NCBI GenBank assembly: GCA_014281115.1 | Contig: JACONQ010000001.1 | Coordinates: 868,001 to 932,000 of the forward strand | Direction: 5' to 3' | Length of the DNA: 64,000 bases | Origin: Laburnicola sp. R22_1 | Taxonomy: Eukaryota > Ascomycota > Dothideomycetes > Pleosporales > Didymosphaeriaceae | Shown here: in pieces, positions 23,047 to 34,914 of the stretch | How the letters are laid out: the number at the start of each line of letters is the position of its first letter | Numbering within the stretch: position 1 is the first letter of the stretch | The notes under the pieces: generated by a model | Told to the model about the DNA's origin: nothing | The model's input: the letters and a program-made list of their open reading frames with translations, nothing else | The model's database searches: none | Program-made: the position numbers and the translations under genes

Positions 23047-25041
23047 ATGGAAAGGCTGTCGATAATGAGTCTTTGTGAGTAATTTATAGACTAGATTGTT
23101 GAGCCTGTCATGGTGTGATTGTGCTCAACAACGAGAGACGTGCGACTATCTTATACCTCCAGTCCGTCCTGACCAACAACCAAGCAGAGCTGACTGTTAT
23201 CAGGACCGATAATGAAAACGGACAAATCGCAAAGCCTAGTTACACAGAGGTAGACGACGACGACGACACACCCACGGCAGACGAGTTCGCAACCCTTCCC
23301 AAAGTATCCGACACCCTCCCCTGGGGCGCCTTCCTCGTTGCCATTGTTGAACTCTGCGAGCGCTTTGCTTACTACGGCCTCTCCGGTCCCTTCCAAAACT
23401 ACATGTCCAACAAGTATAAAGACCCCAACGGCCTCCCAGGCGCTCTTGGCCTCAACCAATCCGGCGCCACGGCCCTCTCCAATTTCTTCCAGTTCTGGTG
23501 CTACGTCACGCCCATATTCGGCGCCATCGTCGCAGACCAGTATCTCGGCAAGTACCTGACGATCAAGTACTTCTCTGTAGTGTATATGCTGGGCATATTC
23601 GTGTTATTTGTTACGAGTCTCCCCTTTTCGATCGAAAGGGGTGCTGCGTTCCCAGGCCTTATTGCGGCCATGGTTATAATCGGACTGGGAACTGGGGGTA
23701 TCAAGTCGAATGTCTCGCCGTTGATTGCGGAGCAAATCCGGAGTACGAAGCCCTTCGTCAAACACCTCCCGAGCGGCAAGCGAGTTATCGTCGACCCCGA
23801 GGTCACAGTGCAGCGCATCTATATGATCTTCTATATGTGCATTAACCTCGGATCCATCTCCGCCATCGCCACGACGACGCTCGAGAAGCATGTCGGTTTC
23901 TGGAGCGCCTATCTACTTCCGCTACTCATGTTTGGAGTGGGCTTCTTCATTCTTGTCTCCGGGAGAAAGCGATACGTTATCAAGCCGCCCCAGGGTGGCG
24001 TAATAGGGCACTGCTTCAAAGCCATGTGGATCGCTTCCAGGAACGGCTTCGATCTCGACAGCGCGAAACCATCCCTCCAACAACCAGGCACCAAGAAGAG
24101 ATACCGCATATCATGGGACGACACCTTCATCGACGAGCTCAAAACCGCGTTACAAGCTTGCAAAGTCTTCCTCTTCTTCCCGCTATATTGGGTCACATAT
24201 AGTCAAATGGTGACAAACTTCGTCTCCCAAGGTACGTAGCTCTTCCCCACTCACTCTCTCCCCAACAATCCATCCCCACCCCCCACCCCTCCTCGTAAAG
24301 TTAGTAAATCCTCACCGAAACTAACCCCCCCACCCTTTTCAACCAGCCGGCCAAATGCAACTCCACAACCTCCCCAACGACATCCTCCCCAACATCGACC
24401 CCATCACCATCATCCTCCTCATCCCCCTCCTCGACCGCCTCATCTACCCCTTCCTCCGCACCCACCTCCACCTCGCCTTCACCCCAACAACCCGCATAAC
24501 ATGGGGCTTCTTCCTCGCCGCCACCGCCATGCTCTACGCCGCCATCCTCCAATCCCGCATCTACGCCGCGCCGCCCTGCTTCTCCGCGCCCTCGCGCTGC
24601 GCCGCAGCAAAGCTCGCAGAGGGACAATTCGAACCGAATAGGATACACGTCGCGTGGCAGACGCCGGCGTATGTGCTCATTGCGCTCAGCGAGATTCTGG
24701 CGAGCATTACCGGGCTGGAAATCGCGTATGCGAAGGCGCCGGCGAATATGAAGAGTTTTATTATGGCGCTGTTTTTGCTGACGAGTGCGGCGGGGAGTGC
24801 GCTTGGGATGCTGATTGCGCCGAGTGCGAAGGATCCGTGGTTGGTGTGGGTGTATGCGGGGTTGGGGCTTGTGGCTGCGGGTGCTGGGGGGGTTTTTCAT
24901 TGGGTGTTTGGGGGTGTGGAGGACGATGGAAGTGGTGGTCGAGCGAGGGGCGTGCGGGTCGAGACTGCGGTCGAGGAGGAGATTGAGTTGGTGGAGAGGA
25001 AGAGTGCCGATTATCGGGAGGGGGCTGAGGCGCGGGTGTGA
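23047..25041 (+). CDS. PTR2/POT-family proton-coupled peptide transporter (about 589 aa)
   Basis: Firm exons are 23185/23204..24231 and 24347..25041. The protein imports di- and tripeptides with protons across the plasma membrane. Family hallmarks are ExxERFAYYG (VELCERFAYYG), GTGGIKSNVSPL, and FYMCINLGS, the PTR2 signature. Several hydrophobic segments follow on both exons. The N terminus is uncertain: the conserved frame has no ATG before about residue 100 of the family, so an upstream exon is needed. The best join is MERLSIMSL at 23047-23074, donor GTGAGT at 23075, acceptor at 23184, giving 589 residues; the start is a guess. The second intron (24232-24346, 115 nt) has branch ACTAAC. The second exon starts C-rich and ends in a charged cytoplasmic tail. 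Confidence 0.88.
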
Positions 25042-25719
25042 GGGGGAAGATTGGGGTTGGGAGCTTCGGTCTTGGATGGGAGTGTTTAGGTATCTAGGTC
25101 TTTTGCGACGCAGTTACGAATACGCACCACGGTTCGCCCTTGATTCTACAAACACATCCGTACAAGGAGATTGACACACCTTATTAGTATAATTTCAGTG
25201 TCGTATAATACGTCCAGCCATTTACAAAGGTGGGTCAAATATGGTCAACCATCCCAAACGCTGCATACGGCATACTTCGGTCGGTCGTATACCACGATGC
25301 TTGTGAATCGGGAAACTATGCCCATAGACTACAGTACACAAGACTTTCTGTTCTATCCCTACCTACATGTGCTCGTCCAAAACCATGAAGCTTCTTCATT
25401 TATCACAAGAATTCCCAGAGGTACCATACATGAACAGTACGAACAGGAAAAACCAAGGTCCACTTGCTAAGCATACCAAGAACTACGAGCATACAGAAAA
25501 AAAAACCACAACAAGTTGTCGCACGCATACAAATCACCACCAGGAATATCTCGGCTACAAGCTATATTCATGACTAACAAGCGCGCCTTGGCACACACAC
25601 ACACACACGGTATATAAGACCAATTTCAACCAGCCCCAACGACGACTCCGAGGCGCTCGCAGCGCCGAAACGCTGCGGTCGTCTCCAGGGATCGGTTGGC
25701 AGCTGTTCGTGAGGAAGTG

Positions 25720-25835
25720 TGGGCACTGGATGGTAGGCGCTGTACTAGAGCGACCTTTCATCTCAACCTACGACAGCCTCGATAGGAAAAATTGGGTTTC
25801 AAAAAGGGTGATCGACATGGAACAACAACGAAATT
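25720..25835 (+). repeat. dispersed repeat unit 1 (partial)
   Basis: Contains CTGTACTAGAGCGACCTTTC, then AACCTACGACAG and TTTCAAAAAGGGTGATCGACAT. It matches the right halves of the units ending at 26195 and 26412 with scattered substitutions. No protein is encoded. Confidence 0.75.
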
Positions 25836-25999
25836 GGTACAAAGGTATTGTCGGACTGTACGTTCAGAGAGCAGAGCGAGCTAACACTTCCGCAGTGCAG
25901 GACTGAGCGCGAACGCATAGCGCGAAGGAGGAAGGACGAGGGCCGGTGTGGGTGCTTTGACAAGAGGAGCGTCTGATTGCGTCGTGGATTCGCGTGGAC

Positions 26000-26200
26000 G
26001 TTTCCAGGCTGTTGGAACCAGGTGCTGTCACTCCGCAGACAAAGACCGAGTGCGCAGTTGCAGTTCGAACGGCCGTCGCGTTGGCGTGAGACTGTGTGTA
26101 GACTGGAGTTAGGCACTGGATCAGAGCGGCCTTCCATCCCGACCTACGCAGGCTCATTGAAAAGATAGGGTCAAAAAAGGGCGATCGAGGACGATGGCGA
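26000..26200 (+). repeat. dispersed repeat unit 2
   Basis: Contains CGAGTGCGCAGT, GGCGTGAGACTG, GTGTAGACTGGA, then CGACCTACGCAGGCTC and TCAAAAAAGGGCGATC. The same blocks recur in the same order about 215 bases further right, so units 2 and 3 are tandem. Confidence 0.8.
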
Positions 26201-26214
26201 TGGAGCAAGTCGGT

Positions 26215-26415
26215 TTTCTGTGCACTCTTTGAGTGAATTTTGGGTGTCGGAGCGCTTACAGACGTTGTGGCGAGTGCGCAGTAAACTGTCGTCGCATTGG
26301 CGTGAGACTGGGTGTAGACTGGATTTTCAGGCGCTGTACTGGAGCGACCTTTCTATCCCAACCTACGCAGGCTCAAATCAGAAGAGGTATCAAAAAGGTG
26401 ATCAACACTGAATAA
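26215..26415 (+). repeat. dispersed repeat unit 3 (fullest copy)
   Basis: Runs from TGTGCACTCTTTGAGTG through GAGTGCGCAGTAAAC, TGGCGTGAGACTGGG, GAGCGACCTTTCTATCCC and CCTACGCAGGCTC to AAAGGTGATCAACACTG. A reverse-strand copy with C-to-T type changes lies at about 52140-52375 inside the AT-rich block. Confidence 0.8.
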
Positions 26416-26800
26416 ACAATTAGAGTTAGGCATTCCTATCGGCCTCACCCAGAAGGTTTCAAAAGAGGTCGTAGACACCGCTCAAATGAATAAGACAATC
26501 CGACCATCCAAAGCCCCGTCCTCTCGTGATCAGCCCCGAAATAGTGTTGTACCGGAACATTGGGGTAATGGGGTGTCATATTAACGTAATACGTCGGATC
26601 TGACGAGCAGTAGTAGATGGTGTGTGCATATTTCTGCCCGAGTCCGCAAAGCATAGCGTGCATCCGGCAGCTGTCTCTGAGATGCAGCAAACGCAGTGCT
26701 AGCGTACCGTAGCTGCAACCGCATGTTCACACCGTTCTGGTTCATGACAATGTACATACATACGGAAACTCGGGCGAAGCAACGTGGAAACATTGGAAAG

Positions 26801-28144
26801 TCAGCCCGCCGCGCCAAACACGCCATTTTGGCCTTTGTGCGCAAGCTTCAACGGGGAGAACCTCGACTCGGCTAGCCTCTTCTCAGCTTTGATGGACTCT
26901 AGGACCCTGCATGAATCAGTGAGGTGCCCACGATCGTGCTAGAGCCTCGCGCGAACTCTATTTCTTGCGTGATCACGATTGCTTACGAGAACTCTATTGC
27001 CGTGGTGGATTCTATCCCCATGGCAACAAAGGAGACAGGGACGGAAGAGATTCTAGACTCTGACTTACCACTCTGCAGTGATGAATTTGACAACCTTGCC
27101 GCCTGTTCTTGTGATCTCCTTCTGGAGTTTGGTGGCTGCAAGGCCGCCGCCGCATGTTGTGCCTAGTATTACGTGTGTGACTGTGCGGCGGCCGAGGGCG
27201 ATAGAGTGGCCAGCGCCATGAGCTGCGAGGAGGTATTTGAGCTTGTGGTCTGAGATCAGGGGCATGGTCGAGCCGTTGAGGTAGAAGCAGAGACCTCTAA
27301 AGATCTGCTTTTCGGGGGGCTTTGTGAGCTCTTGTGACACGGTTGTTGACTCTGCATCGCAGTCTGTAGTCTCGTATTAGTGCCGTTCTTAGAGCCTGGG
27401 ACAGAAGTATGAGTACTATATGTTACCCCAGGATAGGCGATGCGAAGGCAGGCCATGTACTCAAACCTTTGTCCAGCAGCTGTATGTGTAGACGAATGCG
27501 CGCTCACCTTCCAGAGTAGCATCTTGATCTGTGCCACTCAGTGTTTCGGTCCCGAGAGAATCATCCTCTATCGGTTTCTCTTCCTGCGACGACCTCATCC
27601 CCCAAACCTCAGCCAGACTCTTCTGTCCGCCGGCCCTCAGGCCCTTTGCGCCCCTCTCCCAACTGCCATTTGGCTTCCTCCCGTCCTTCCCAAAATCCTC
27701 GCTGCCCGCCCCAACTGTATCCGCGACTCTTTTGCCGCCACCCAGTCCGCCCTTGAACTGCTCCGAGAGCTTCAAGCTACGACTTTGCCGCCATGACGTC
27801 GAGCCCGAGAGGCGATTTTCAGCGCGCTGGTGGCCTGTGGAGGACGAGTTCCAGGGGTCAAAGAACGTGCGTGCTGCGGGCGCTGCAATAGGGTGCGAAG
27901 AGGATTCTGAGTGCGTGGAGGATTTGCTTTTGACGGCGGCGTGTCCCGCAGCGGGAGGAGGGTTCATGCTTGAGGCCGAAGGAACGTGATCATTGTGCAG
28001 CTCGAGCTCGCTCGAGCTCGGACTCCCTGCGAGTAATCGGGTGGGCACGGCGGGGGCAGCCGCAGCAGTCGTCGCCACCAAGGGTTTGTTTGAAACGCGC
28101 TCCTCACGCCGAGACGCTGCTGTGCTGCTGCGACGCAGCAACAT
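26801..28144 (-). CDS. REV1-like BRCT-domain protein (345 aa)
   Basis: Proposed CDS complement(join(26801..26906,27069..27363,27508..28144)). The first ~212 residues are disordered and Ser/Ala-rich with a conserved-looking block (FFDPWNSSSTGHQRAENRL, then GSTSWRQSRSLKLSEQF, TVGAGSEDFG). A single BRCT domain spans about residues 226-325: IFRGLCFYLNG, YLLAAHGAG, TVTHVILGT, KVVKFITAEW and, after the second intron, VLESIKAEKRL, with the expected Trp. The BRCT is closest in pattern to the N-terminal BRCT of REV1, but no DNA polymerase domain follows, so it is a stand-alone BRCT protein, probably binding DNA or phosphoproteins in repair. Introns are 144 and 162 nt, longer than the window's norm. 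The joins rest on frame and the completed BRCT helix. Confidence 0.8.
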
Positions 28145-29194
28145 ACGATGTCGGCTGGGCCGACGGCGGGGTCGGTGGTGTACCTAGTACCTACGCGGGG
28201 AAGCAGTAAGGTACCTGCAGCAAGGCTAGGCAGCTTTGCAGGCGATGTGATTCGGCCCTCGGCGATAATCGTGTGATAAGATAACAGGCATGCGTGGACT
28301 TGAACTCTGTTTCCTGTGCGTTTCGGGCTTGTCACGGCCAAAATGAGGCTGAACGGATCGTGCGGCGCAGCAATGCAGACGTGTGCGCTTCGGGCGTGTG
28401 TCAAAGGTCAGGCCCTGGGCGACACTCAACCGACACTGGACCGCGGTTGCCGTTGTTACCCGTTTGATTAATCAATACATCGGAAGACGGCCGGAAAAAG
28501 CACTTTCAAAAAAACAAATGCCGTTGATTGGTATGCATGTCGTCTCATTCGTTGAACTATTACTACTTTTACACCTGAATGCATAGACAGACGCTGAGGG
28601 CGTGACTTATGCGCAAAAGGCTGCTCAGCACATTCGTGTCTGGTAGGCGTATACGCAGTAGACAAAACGCCACCAGACTCCACATCCCATGCCCATGCAC
28701 TCCTTGCTGTGACCAGAGAACCGCCTCATGAACCATTGCCCCTAGGGTATAGACACGCAAAAACAAATCAAGGAAAAAGAGTTGTACATACGCAAACAAG
28801 GGCTCGAACACATTCGACTACCCGCCTTTCATCTCGTGAGAGCCTTTCTTCTGCAACGCCTAGGTCTGAGAAGGAAACAGGGAAGGGAGCTCCCTGGTAG
28901 AGGCTGGAAGGAAAAAAAATCTCGGCTTGTAGTAAAACAGAAACAAAGGGAAAGGGAAAGGGAAAGAAAAAGGAAATTAGAGCCTACATGTCGACCGTCA
29001 AATCCTGCATAACCTTGGACCTTTCTGATCGTGTCGACATTAGGTCGCAGCAAATGCAATGCATCGTCTCGTATACGCTGACAGATGTGGCAGCAGTCGG
29101 TAATCGTAGCAAAACATAATCGCCCTGTTGGCGTGTCCACCTGGGCCTGGACCCCAGTAGGGAGTCAAAGGTTTCCGTGCAGTATGCCTTTGCA

Positions 29195-29234
<40 letters not shown>

Positions 29235-29291
29235 GGGCAATACATAACTGCGGACCTCTGATCCGCCGCTGTAGAATGCTTGTCGAGGCGG
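28145..29291. other. intergenic region with microsatellites
   Basis: No gene is supported. It includes a purine run around 28940-28975 (GGGAAA repeats) and a (GT)n tract at about 29198-29231. Confidence 0.5.
29198..29231 (+). repeat. (GT)n microsatellite
   Basis: About 17 uninterrupted GT units (CA on the other strand) downstream of the conserved protein gene that ends at 29292. Length is likely to vary between strains. Confidence 0.95.
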
Positions 29292-30653
29292 TTATGATGC
29301 ATTCCGCGCGTCGTATAGCATGCGCGCACGCTTCATCTCCTCGGCGTCGAAAGGCATTGCTTCACTACCTTTCCGACTTCTCGGGAGAGATGTTGAGCTG
29401 GAATTCCGGCCCCTAAGATTGGCCAATGATCTCGCCTTCTTGACCTTCTTGCCTTTGTTCTCTCCCATCATTGGCAGGTCGTGGTCCACCTTGACAATCT
29501 CCTCGACAGCGGGTCTTGTCTTGCTTCGCATCCGCTTGAACTCACGGCCGATCTTCTCAAGCTTGCTGAGACCCTTTGATGCAGGTTGGCTTTCCACAGG
29601 TGAGTCCGGAAGGGGCTTGTCCAGACCAGAAGTGGCGGTACGAGGTCTCATATCCGACCCGAAACTCACGCCAGAGTCGGTCTTCTTTCCCTTTCTGGGC
29701 TCATCCACCGACTTGAAGTCCTCAGTGCCCATGGTGGCCATGCAGTCGTCGATGATATTCTTAGTGACGCGTAGGTACTTGTCGACGTCTTTCTGCACGA
29801 TCGCCCACTTCATCGACTCTGTGTTAGTGAGGTGTTGGAGGACGGCAGGGCCGTGCTTTTGCACTTGCTGGATATAACCAAAGAAGTTGTCGCGCTCTTG
29901 TCGCAGTGTCTGGAAGTTCAGCAAGGGTGAAGGTAGTTTCCCACCGGTGCCTGGTTGAGGAGGTAGAAGCGTGTTGAGCATGCCCATGCAATTCAACTTG
30001 TTAAACGGCTGGAGAGAGAGCTCGTTGATCATGATCCATCGACGTAGTCCGAGCCACAGCTTGGCATAGTATAGCCCAGCTTTGCGGTTCTTCTGATCGA
30101 GGTGCTTGGCCCATAGGGCAATGCCAGGGAAACGCTCCGACATGGACTCAATGTCAGAGGACATGGTCTCCGGATGTATGTTGACACGAGCAAAGGCGGC
30201 CTGCATCTCCTTGCATCTCCGATTGTCCAGGTTTTGGATATAGTCGAGCGCCGTCAGCGCCTGGGGAAAGTCGACCAGGGACAGGCTCGGATGGAAGACG
30301 CGGCTGACGAAGCTGACAATGAAGGCGGGGGGAAGCGAGCTGGGCTGCTGGGGCATCGAATTTATGTGGCTCATAAGCTGTGTGGTGAAGTTCATGGAAG
30401 CCTCCTCAGCATCGTTCCAGGCGGAATGTCCTGAAACAGGCGAAGCAGAAGCGGTGGTATCGGTAGGCGACGGAGCGCGAGAGAGCTCTTTCGGTAGCGG
30501 CTGAGCTCGAGGCGCACAATTGAGGGTGTACATGGTGCGGAGAGGAATCTCGTAGCTGCCGGGGTACTGGAGAACGTGCTCGAGTATCATGTTGTATGAA
30601 TTGGTGGTGGCCGTCGTCTCCGCAGAGGCGTTCCGAGAGTGATTTGGAGACAT
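29292..30653 (-). CDS. uncharacterised protein, 453 aa
   Basis: A single-exon gene with a true ATG (MSPNHSRNASAETTAT) and normal codon use; I do not recognise its family. The segment of about residues 20-290 looks folded: YNMILEHVLQYPGSYEIPLR, FTTQLMSHINSMP, FSRVFHPSLSL-like FVSRVFHPSLSLVDF, LGLRRWIMINELSLQPF and MKWAIVQKDVDKYLR. The C-terminal third is Lys/Arg/Ser-rich and disordered (SKLEKIGREFKRMRSKTRP, LPRSRKGSEAMPF), which suggests a regulatory or nucleic-acid-facing tail. No signal peptide or membrane segment is visible. The single long frame and stable composition argue for a real gene; no function is proposed. Confidence 0.78.
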   Translation of the reverse strand: MSPNHSRNASAETTATTNSYNMILEHVLQYPGSYEIPLRTMYTLNCAPRAQPLPKELSRAPSPTDTTASASPVSGHSAWNDAEEASMNFTTQLMSHINSMPQQPSSLPPAFIVSFVSRVFHPSLSLVDFPQALTALDYIQNLDNRRCKEMQAAFARVNIHPETMSSDIESMSERFPGIALWAKHLDQKNRKAGLYYAKLWLGLRRWIMINELSLQPFNKLNCMGMLNTLLPPQPGTGGKLPSPLLNFQTLRQERDNFFGYIQQVQKHGPAVLQHLTNTESMKWAIVQKDVDKYLRVTKNIIDDCMATMGTEDFKSVDEPRKGKKTDSGVSFGSDMRPRTATSGLDKPLPDSPVESQPASKGLSKLEKIGREFKRMRSKTRPAVEEIVKVDHDLPMMGENKGKKVKKARSLANLRGRNSSSTSLPRSRKGSEAMPFDAEEMKRARMLYDARNAS

Positions 30654-33600
30654 GGTGGCGAGAGGCGCAAGAGGATTGCGTATGTCTAGTTCGGAGGACG
30701 GTTGGGGGAGGGCAGCCCCGGTGAATAGGGTGCGTGACTATGGCGGGATCAATGCGCAGAGCGTTTGAAGCAGACAGTTGACGATGCAGAAGCGATGGGC
30801 GGACAATGCTATGCGAGGGAGAGCAGAGAGGAGAGAGCGTAGAGCGTGGGGTTGGCGGGGTGTTTACAGCAGAGAGTGAATGCACCCAAGGCAAGGAAGG
30901 CGCGAGGTTGAAGAACCCTGACTGAGGCGGTGGCGGCGGAGGGGGTCAAAGTCCGGAAACGGAGCTGAGGCCGTGAAGTGCTGCTCTAGTCGCAGCTGCA
31001 GCGCGAGGGTCTGCTGCTCGAGGGTTTCCCGTGTGGCACCCCGGTCTGGTCTGTTTGGGGTTTCTGGGGTTCGCGACCACGGGGCTGGGCAGGCTGGGGG
31101 TTGATGTGCAAGCGGCGAGAAACGAAAGACCAGCACAGGCTGCAATCTATTCTGCAACGCAAAGAGGGGGCGGAAGAGAAGAGAAGCGAAGAGAAGAGAA
31201 GGGGCGTGCGGATCACAGAGGAGCAGTGGGAGGTGCGGGCTCGAAGGGTTTTCGTCTCTGCGCGAGAGACGGTTTGGGCGGCGGGCCCTCATGCGCGTTC
31301 GTGGAAGTGCATACATGCTAGCACGGACCGTGGCAGTCGGCAGGGATGGGCACAGGGGAAAGGGAAACAAGCAAGGGTGATGGTCGCGGGGCTCTGGGAA
31401 GCATCTCTAAGGATTCTCTAGGACCCTAAGGACCCTCTAGGACCCTCTAGGACCCTCTAGGACCGGCTCTCGCTCCGCCTGGGCAAAACGTCGCTGCTGT
31501 GGCGGCAGTGTGGCCGTCACATCCATCTCGACTCGTCGACGACGCCGCCCGCGGCCAGACGTACATAGCATGTACTGCTACTGCAGACAGACGTGGACAT
31601 TGGACCCTACCAGGAGGCCCGTCACGATGCATCACGGGGCCGTTTGATTTAGCCAACGCTCCATTCCCTTGGGCTGCCCATCTGGCCCATATGGCCTCGT
31701 CTCGTCGGTATACGGTACCGGTAGCTCGCAGGCTGGCTTGCCACGCGCGGCCTAACGTTTGAACGGATGGCCGTACGTCGAGTCGCTGCAGTCCGCTGCG
31801 TCCACATTGGCCGCCATGTATGTGCTCCGGCTCCCTTTCCACTCCAGGGCCGGCGCGCTAGCTGTGCGTAGGAACAAGATACATTCAATAGCACAATCAA
31901 TCCGCGACCCGGATGCAGTCGTCAAAGGGGTGCAGATTCACCATGGCCGTCGCACCTGTCGGCAGCTGCAGACGGCCAGTGACAGCCTCCGCATTCTCTC
32001 CAGCCGGGCCAATGAGAAAAATCAGCAGCGCAAAAGGCTGCAAGAGGCTGCAAGGCGATGCAAGACGATGCAAGACGGTGCAGTGCGGGGCTTCCCTTTC
32101 GAGATGGGAACCCTAAACTCTCGCGAGCCCGTGTGTGCCGCGCTCTGGCCTCTGGCTCGCTTGCAGGGTTCGCGGGACGCCTGCGTGCCGACACACAATA
32201 TCCCTCACGGCCTGAGGAGGAGCCGTCAGGCTCTCCGCTGTCGCCAGCCTCCAGCGCCCGTCTCGTCGCTCGTTTCAAGCGCGCGGTGCCTCTGCCTCCT
32301 CTGTCTACCTTGCGCAGGGAGGCCGAGAGAGAGACCGTCGCGTCTTGACGTTGCCTGCGAGCGTGGAAACGTTGGCCTGTGCAGCACGACCGTGGCCGGT
32401 GGCTGACCGCTTTGGCTTGCAGTAGCGTGGGATACGAGAGCATGGCGTGGGACCCGACTCATAATCATAATGCGAGGCCCCAAATACGGCCAATTGTCGT
32501 GTCGCCCAAGAGGCTCGTCGACGATGGTTTGAAGTTTGAACAATACGGACGCCAACGTCCTGTCGGCCTTCAGGCATCCGAGCACCGAAAGGAGGCCATG
32601 TACTGTACCTGCTGATGAGAGAGTCACTTCAGCTCAGAAATTCTCCGGTCCGGGCCCAAGAGCAGGCGCGCAGATCATAACACGGCAGTCAATATTGAGA
32701 GCCGACCATGCATCAATCCAAAGACCATTTCTCCCTTTCGATTTGTTGAATGGCATACGAGTCCATGTGGAGGCAATTCCGACTACCACCCCTTTCGAAG
32801 GATCAACTGTTCAATACATCAGCGCATAAGCAACCATGGCTCGTACTAAAAGGCGATATGTTTAGACTTCTTGGGAGGCTTGGGGCGCAACGCATGTCGA
32901 TCCTGATGGACCAAGTCGCGCGTGGCTACTCGAGCTACCAATATACGGCTAGCACCGCGGATGCGACACGATCGTCTCACCACAACAACGTGTGCTGCTA
33001 AAGGGTGCGCGCCAGCATCGTTACGCAGGAGCAAGTGCCAAGGCTTGCTCTAAACGAAACTACTTTTCAAAGTTTCGCATCGCAAGATTATCTGTTTCGG
33101 AAATCTGCTCAGTCTCTGCGTGCCCAGGTGCAGCTGGACCTTAGGCGCTGAAGCCCTGGAACAGTTCGCGTTACGTGACTAAAAAGAATTTACGGATAGA
33201 TCCGAAACCTCGTGGTGTTATCGTACAGTACACGGTACATACTTTCCAGTGCCGTTGAGAAAAAGGCCTGGCCCCGACTGGCTTGCACATGCGTGTGACG
33301 CACCGCTGGCTCTACTTCAGCCATTATGTATAGAGGTGCGCAATTATACTGAGATGGACGCCGAAGCCAAACAGCGAGTACAATCTAGCCCGAGATATAA
33401 AGTCCACCTATAACGTCTAGAGAGCATACGGATATGTTTTTTTCTGTATGCTACCAAAAGATGTCGACTTCGCCCCTTTTAGGTCACGGTATAACGCTAT
33501 GAGGGAAGGCTGGATACTTCCTTGAGGACGCACAAGTTCCGAGGTAAAACATGCAACGCTGAGTAGGTGGCTCGCCCTCTTCAGGAGTACTGAACTGGTC

Positions 33601-34914
33601 GGTACCCCACAATGGCTGATGAGCTCGATGATGAGGTCAGTTGGTACCAGTGCCCTGGAGCCCGGCAGCTGGGACACTGCATACAAACCTTCCATGTACC
33701 CTTTAAAGCCTGGAACACATCTTCCCTGCCTCTAGACCCGATACTGGACTCGCTAAATTACGAATGCACACTACATCTTTCTAAACACACATTTAGAATG
33801 CAAGGACTCTTGTGCATACCTTTACCATTAGATATCTAATATACGACTTACTGTATTACACATGTAGATACATTATATTTTGCTTCATACCTTATCTCCG
33901 TCTTCCAACCTCCTTTGATTTAGCCCTGGAGTACTTCCACCCTAAAACTCTCTTTACACATCCCATCCCATCCCACATCCAAACATCCAAACCAAACCCA
34001 ACATCTCAACGACAAAGCCAGCGCCCTAAAAACCCAAGACAGCGCACCGCATGATGCAGCACCCACACCAACCCACCATCTCCACAGTATTAGAACAAAA
34101 ATCCGAGTACAATGTAGATATGCACTACCAAAGACCAACTGTACTCAAACTTTATCCTGTGCGCTGTAGCACCACTTCACATTACAATTAAGTATTCGTT
34201 CCAAGTCCCTCTTCACGGTGCAGCACGCATTGGCTGTGCAATATGGCCGGCAGATACAACGGCAAACTTCGCGTGACGTCTCGCATGACGCCAGGTAAGC
34301 ATAAGCATCAGCTCTTGTGCATGCGCATCTGCATTGACAGCTACATGACATGACCAGTCCATCACATTTATCACAAGACAAGGAGCGCAACTCTCGTACG
34401 TGTCACACCATATGATCAAAGTACTACGCACATATTTCCGCGCGACGTGTGGGCGCAGATGCACAAAGCATCCGCGCTATTACGGTCCCCGCAGCATTCC
34501 GTGTAAAAGTAGTGTAAGATATACGTAGGCAAAAATCCCAACACGGACAAACATGCATCATCGCCGTGGATCCGACCACACGAGGTGCAGGGACAATCTC
34601 ATACTGCCGTATTCACGCCGGGGAGCCAGCAAAATGATTATAAACTCTGGAGGGGGGTATAGATTGCTACAAAGCCAATGGAGCTAGACGGTAGAGTAGA
34701 ACTCGTCTGTAAGGGAGATCTTTAGAAGAAGGAAATCTAGGTAGTGTGCACCGTGGGTCTGAAGCGGGACATCCACATTGCTTGTCTAAGCACTACCTAT
34801 ACGCCGAAGTGCCATGCAATCCGCTCATTATAGCGCGGGGAAGAAGGGGCTCATGTGTATGCCAGTTTACTCGTAATACCATGCCAGTCATATGCAGAGT
34901 CGTCTGCCACGTAC
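30654..34914. other. 4.2 kb intergenic region, no gene recognised
   Basis: Open frames here are compositional (for example 30864-31370 on the minus strand) and carry no motif. A short CTAGGACC-type repeat lies at 31407-31466 and a GCAAGACGATGCAAG-type repeat at 32040-32090. Base composition drifts toward AT at 33780-34200. It probably contains the 3' UTR of TPS1 at its right end; the rest is unexplained. Confidence 0.5.
31407..31466 (+). repeat. short tandem repeat, CTCTAGGACC unit
   Basis: Five to six near-perfect copies of a 10-11 base unit CTCTAGGACC (one variant CTAAGGACC) occur in a row. No coding or known regulatory role is visible. Confidence 0.85.

Larger units (their letters stand above)
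25042..26800. other. intergenic region with diverged repeat units
   Basis: No gene is seen. A short (AC)n run lies at 25594-25608. The stretch 25720-26415 holds three diverged copies of one repeat, described separately; the remainder to 26800 is unremarkable and borders the 3' end of the BRCT gene. Confidence 0.5.

Noticed and set aside
24301..24900. 199-codon frame opposite PTR2 exon
   Set aside because: Antisense shadow of a high-GC membrane protein exon.
30864..31370. 168-codon minus-strand frame upstream of the unknown protein gene
   Set aside because: Pro/Leu/Arg-rich by composition; more likely promoter or 5' leader.
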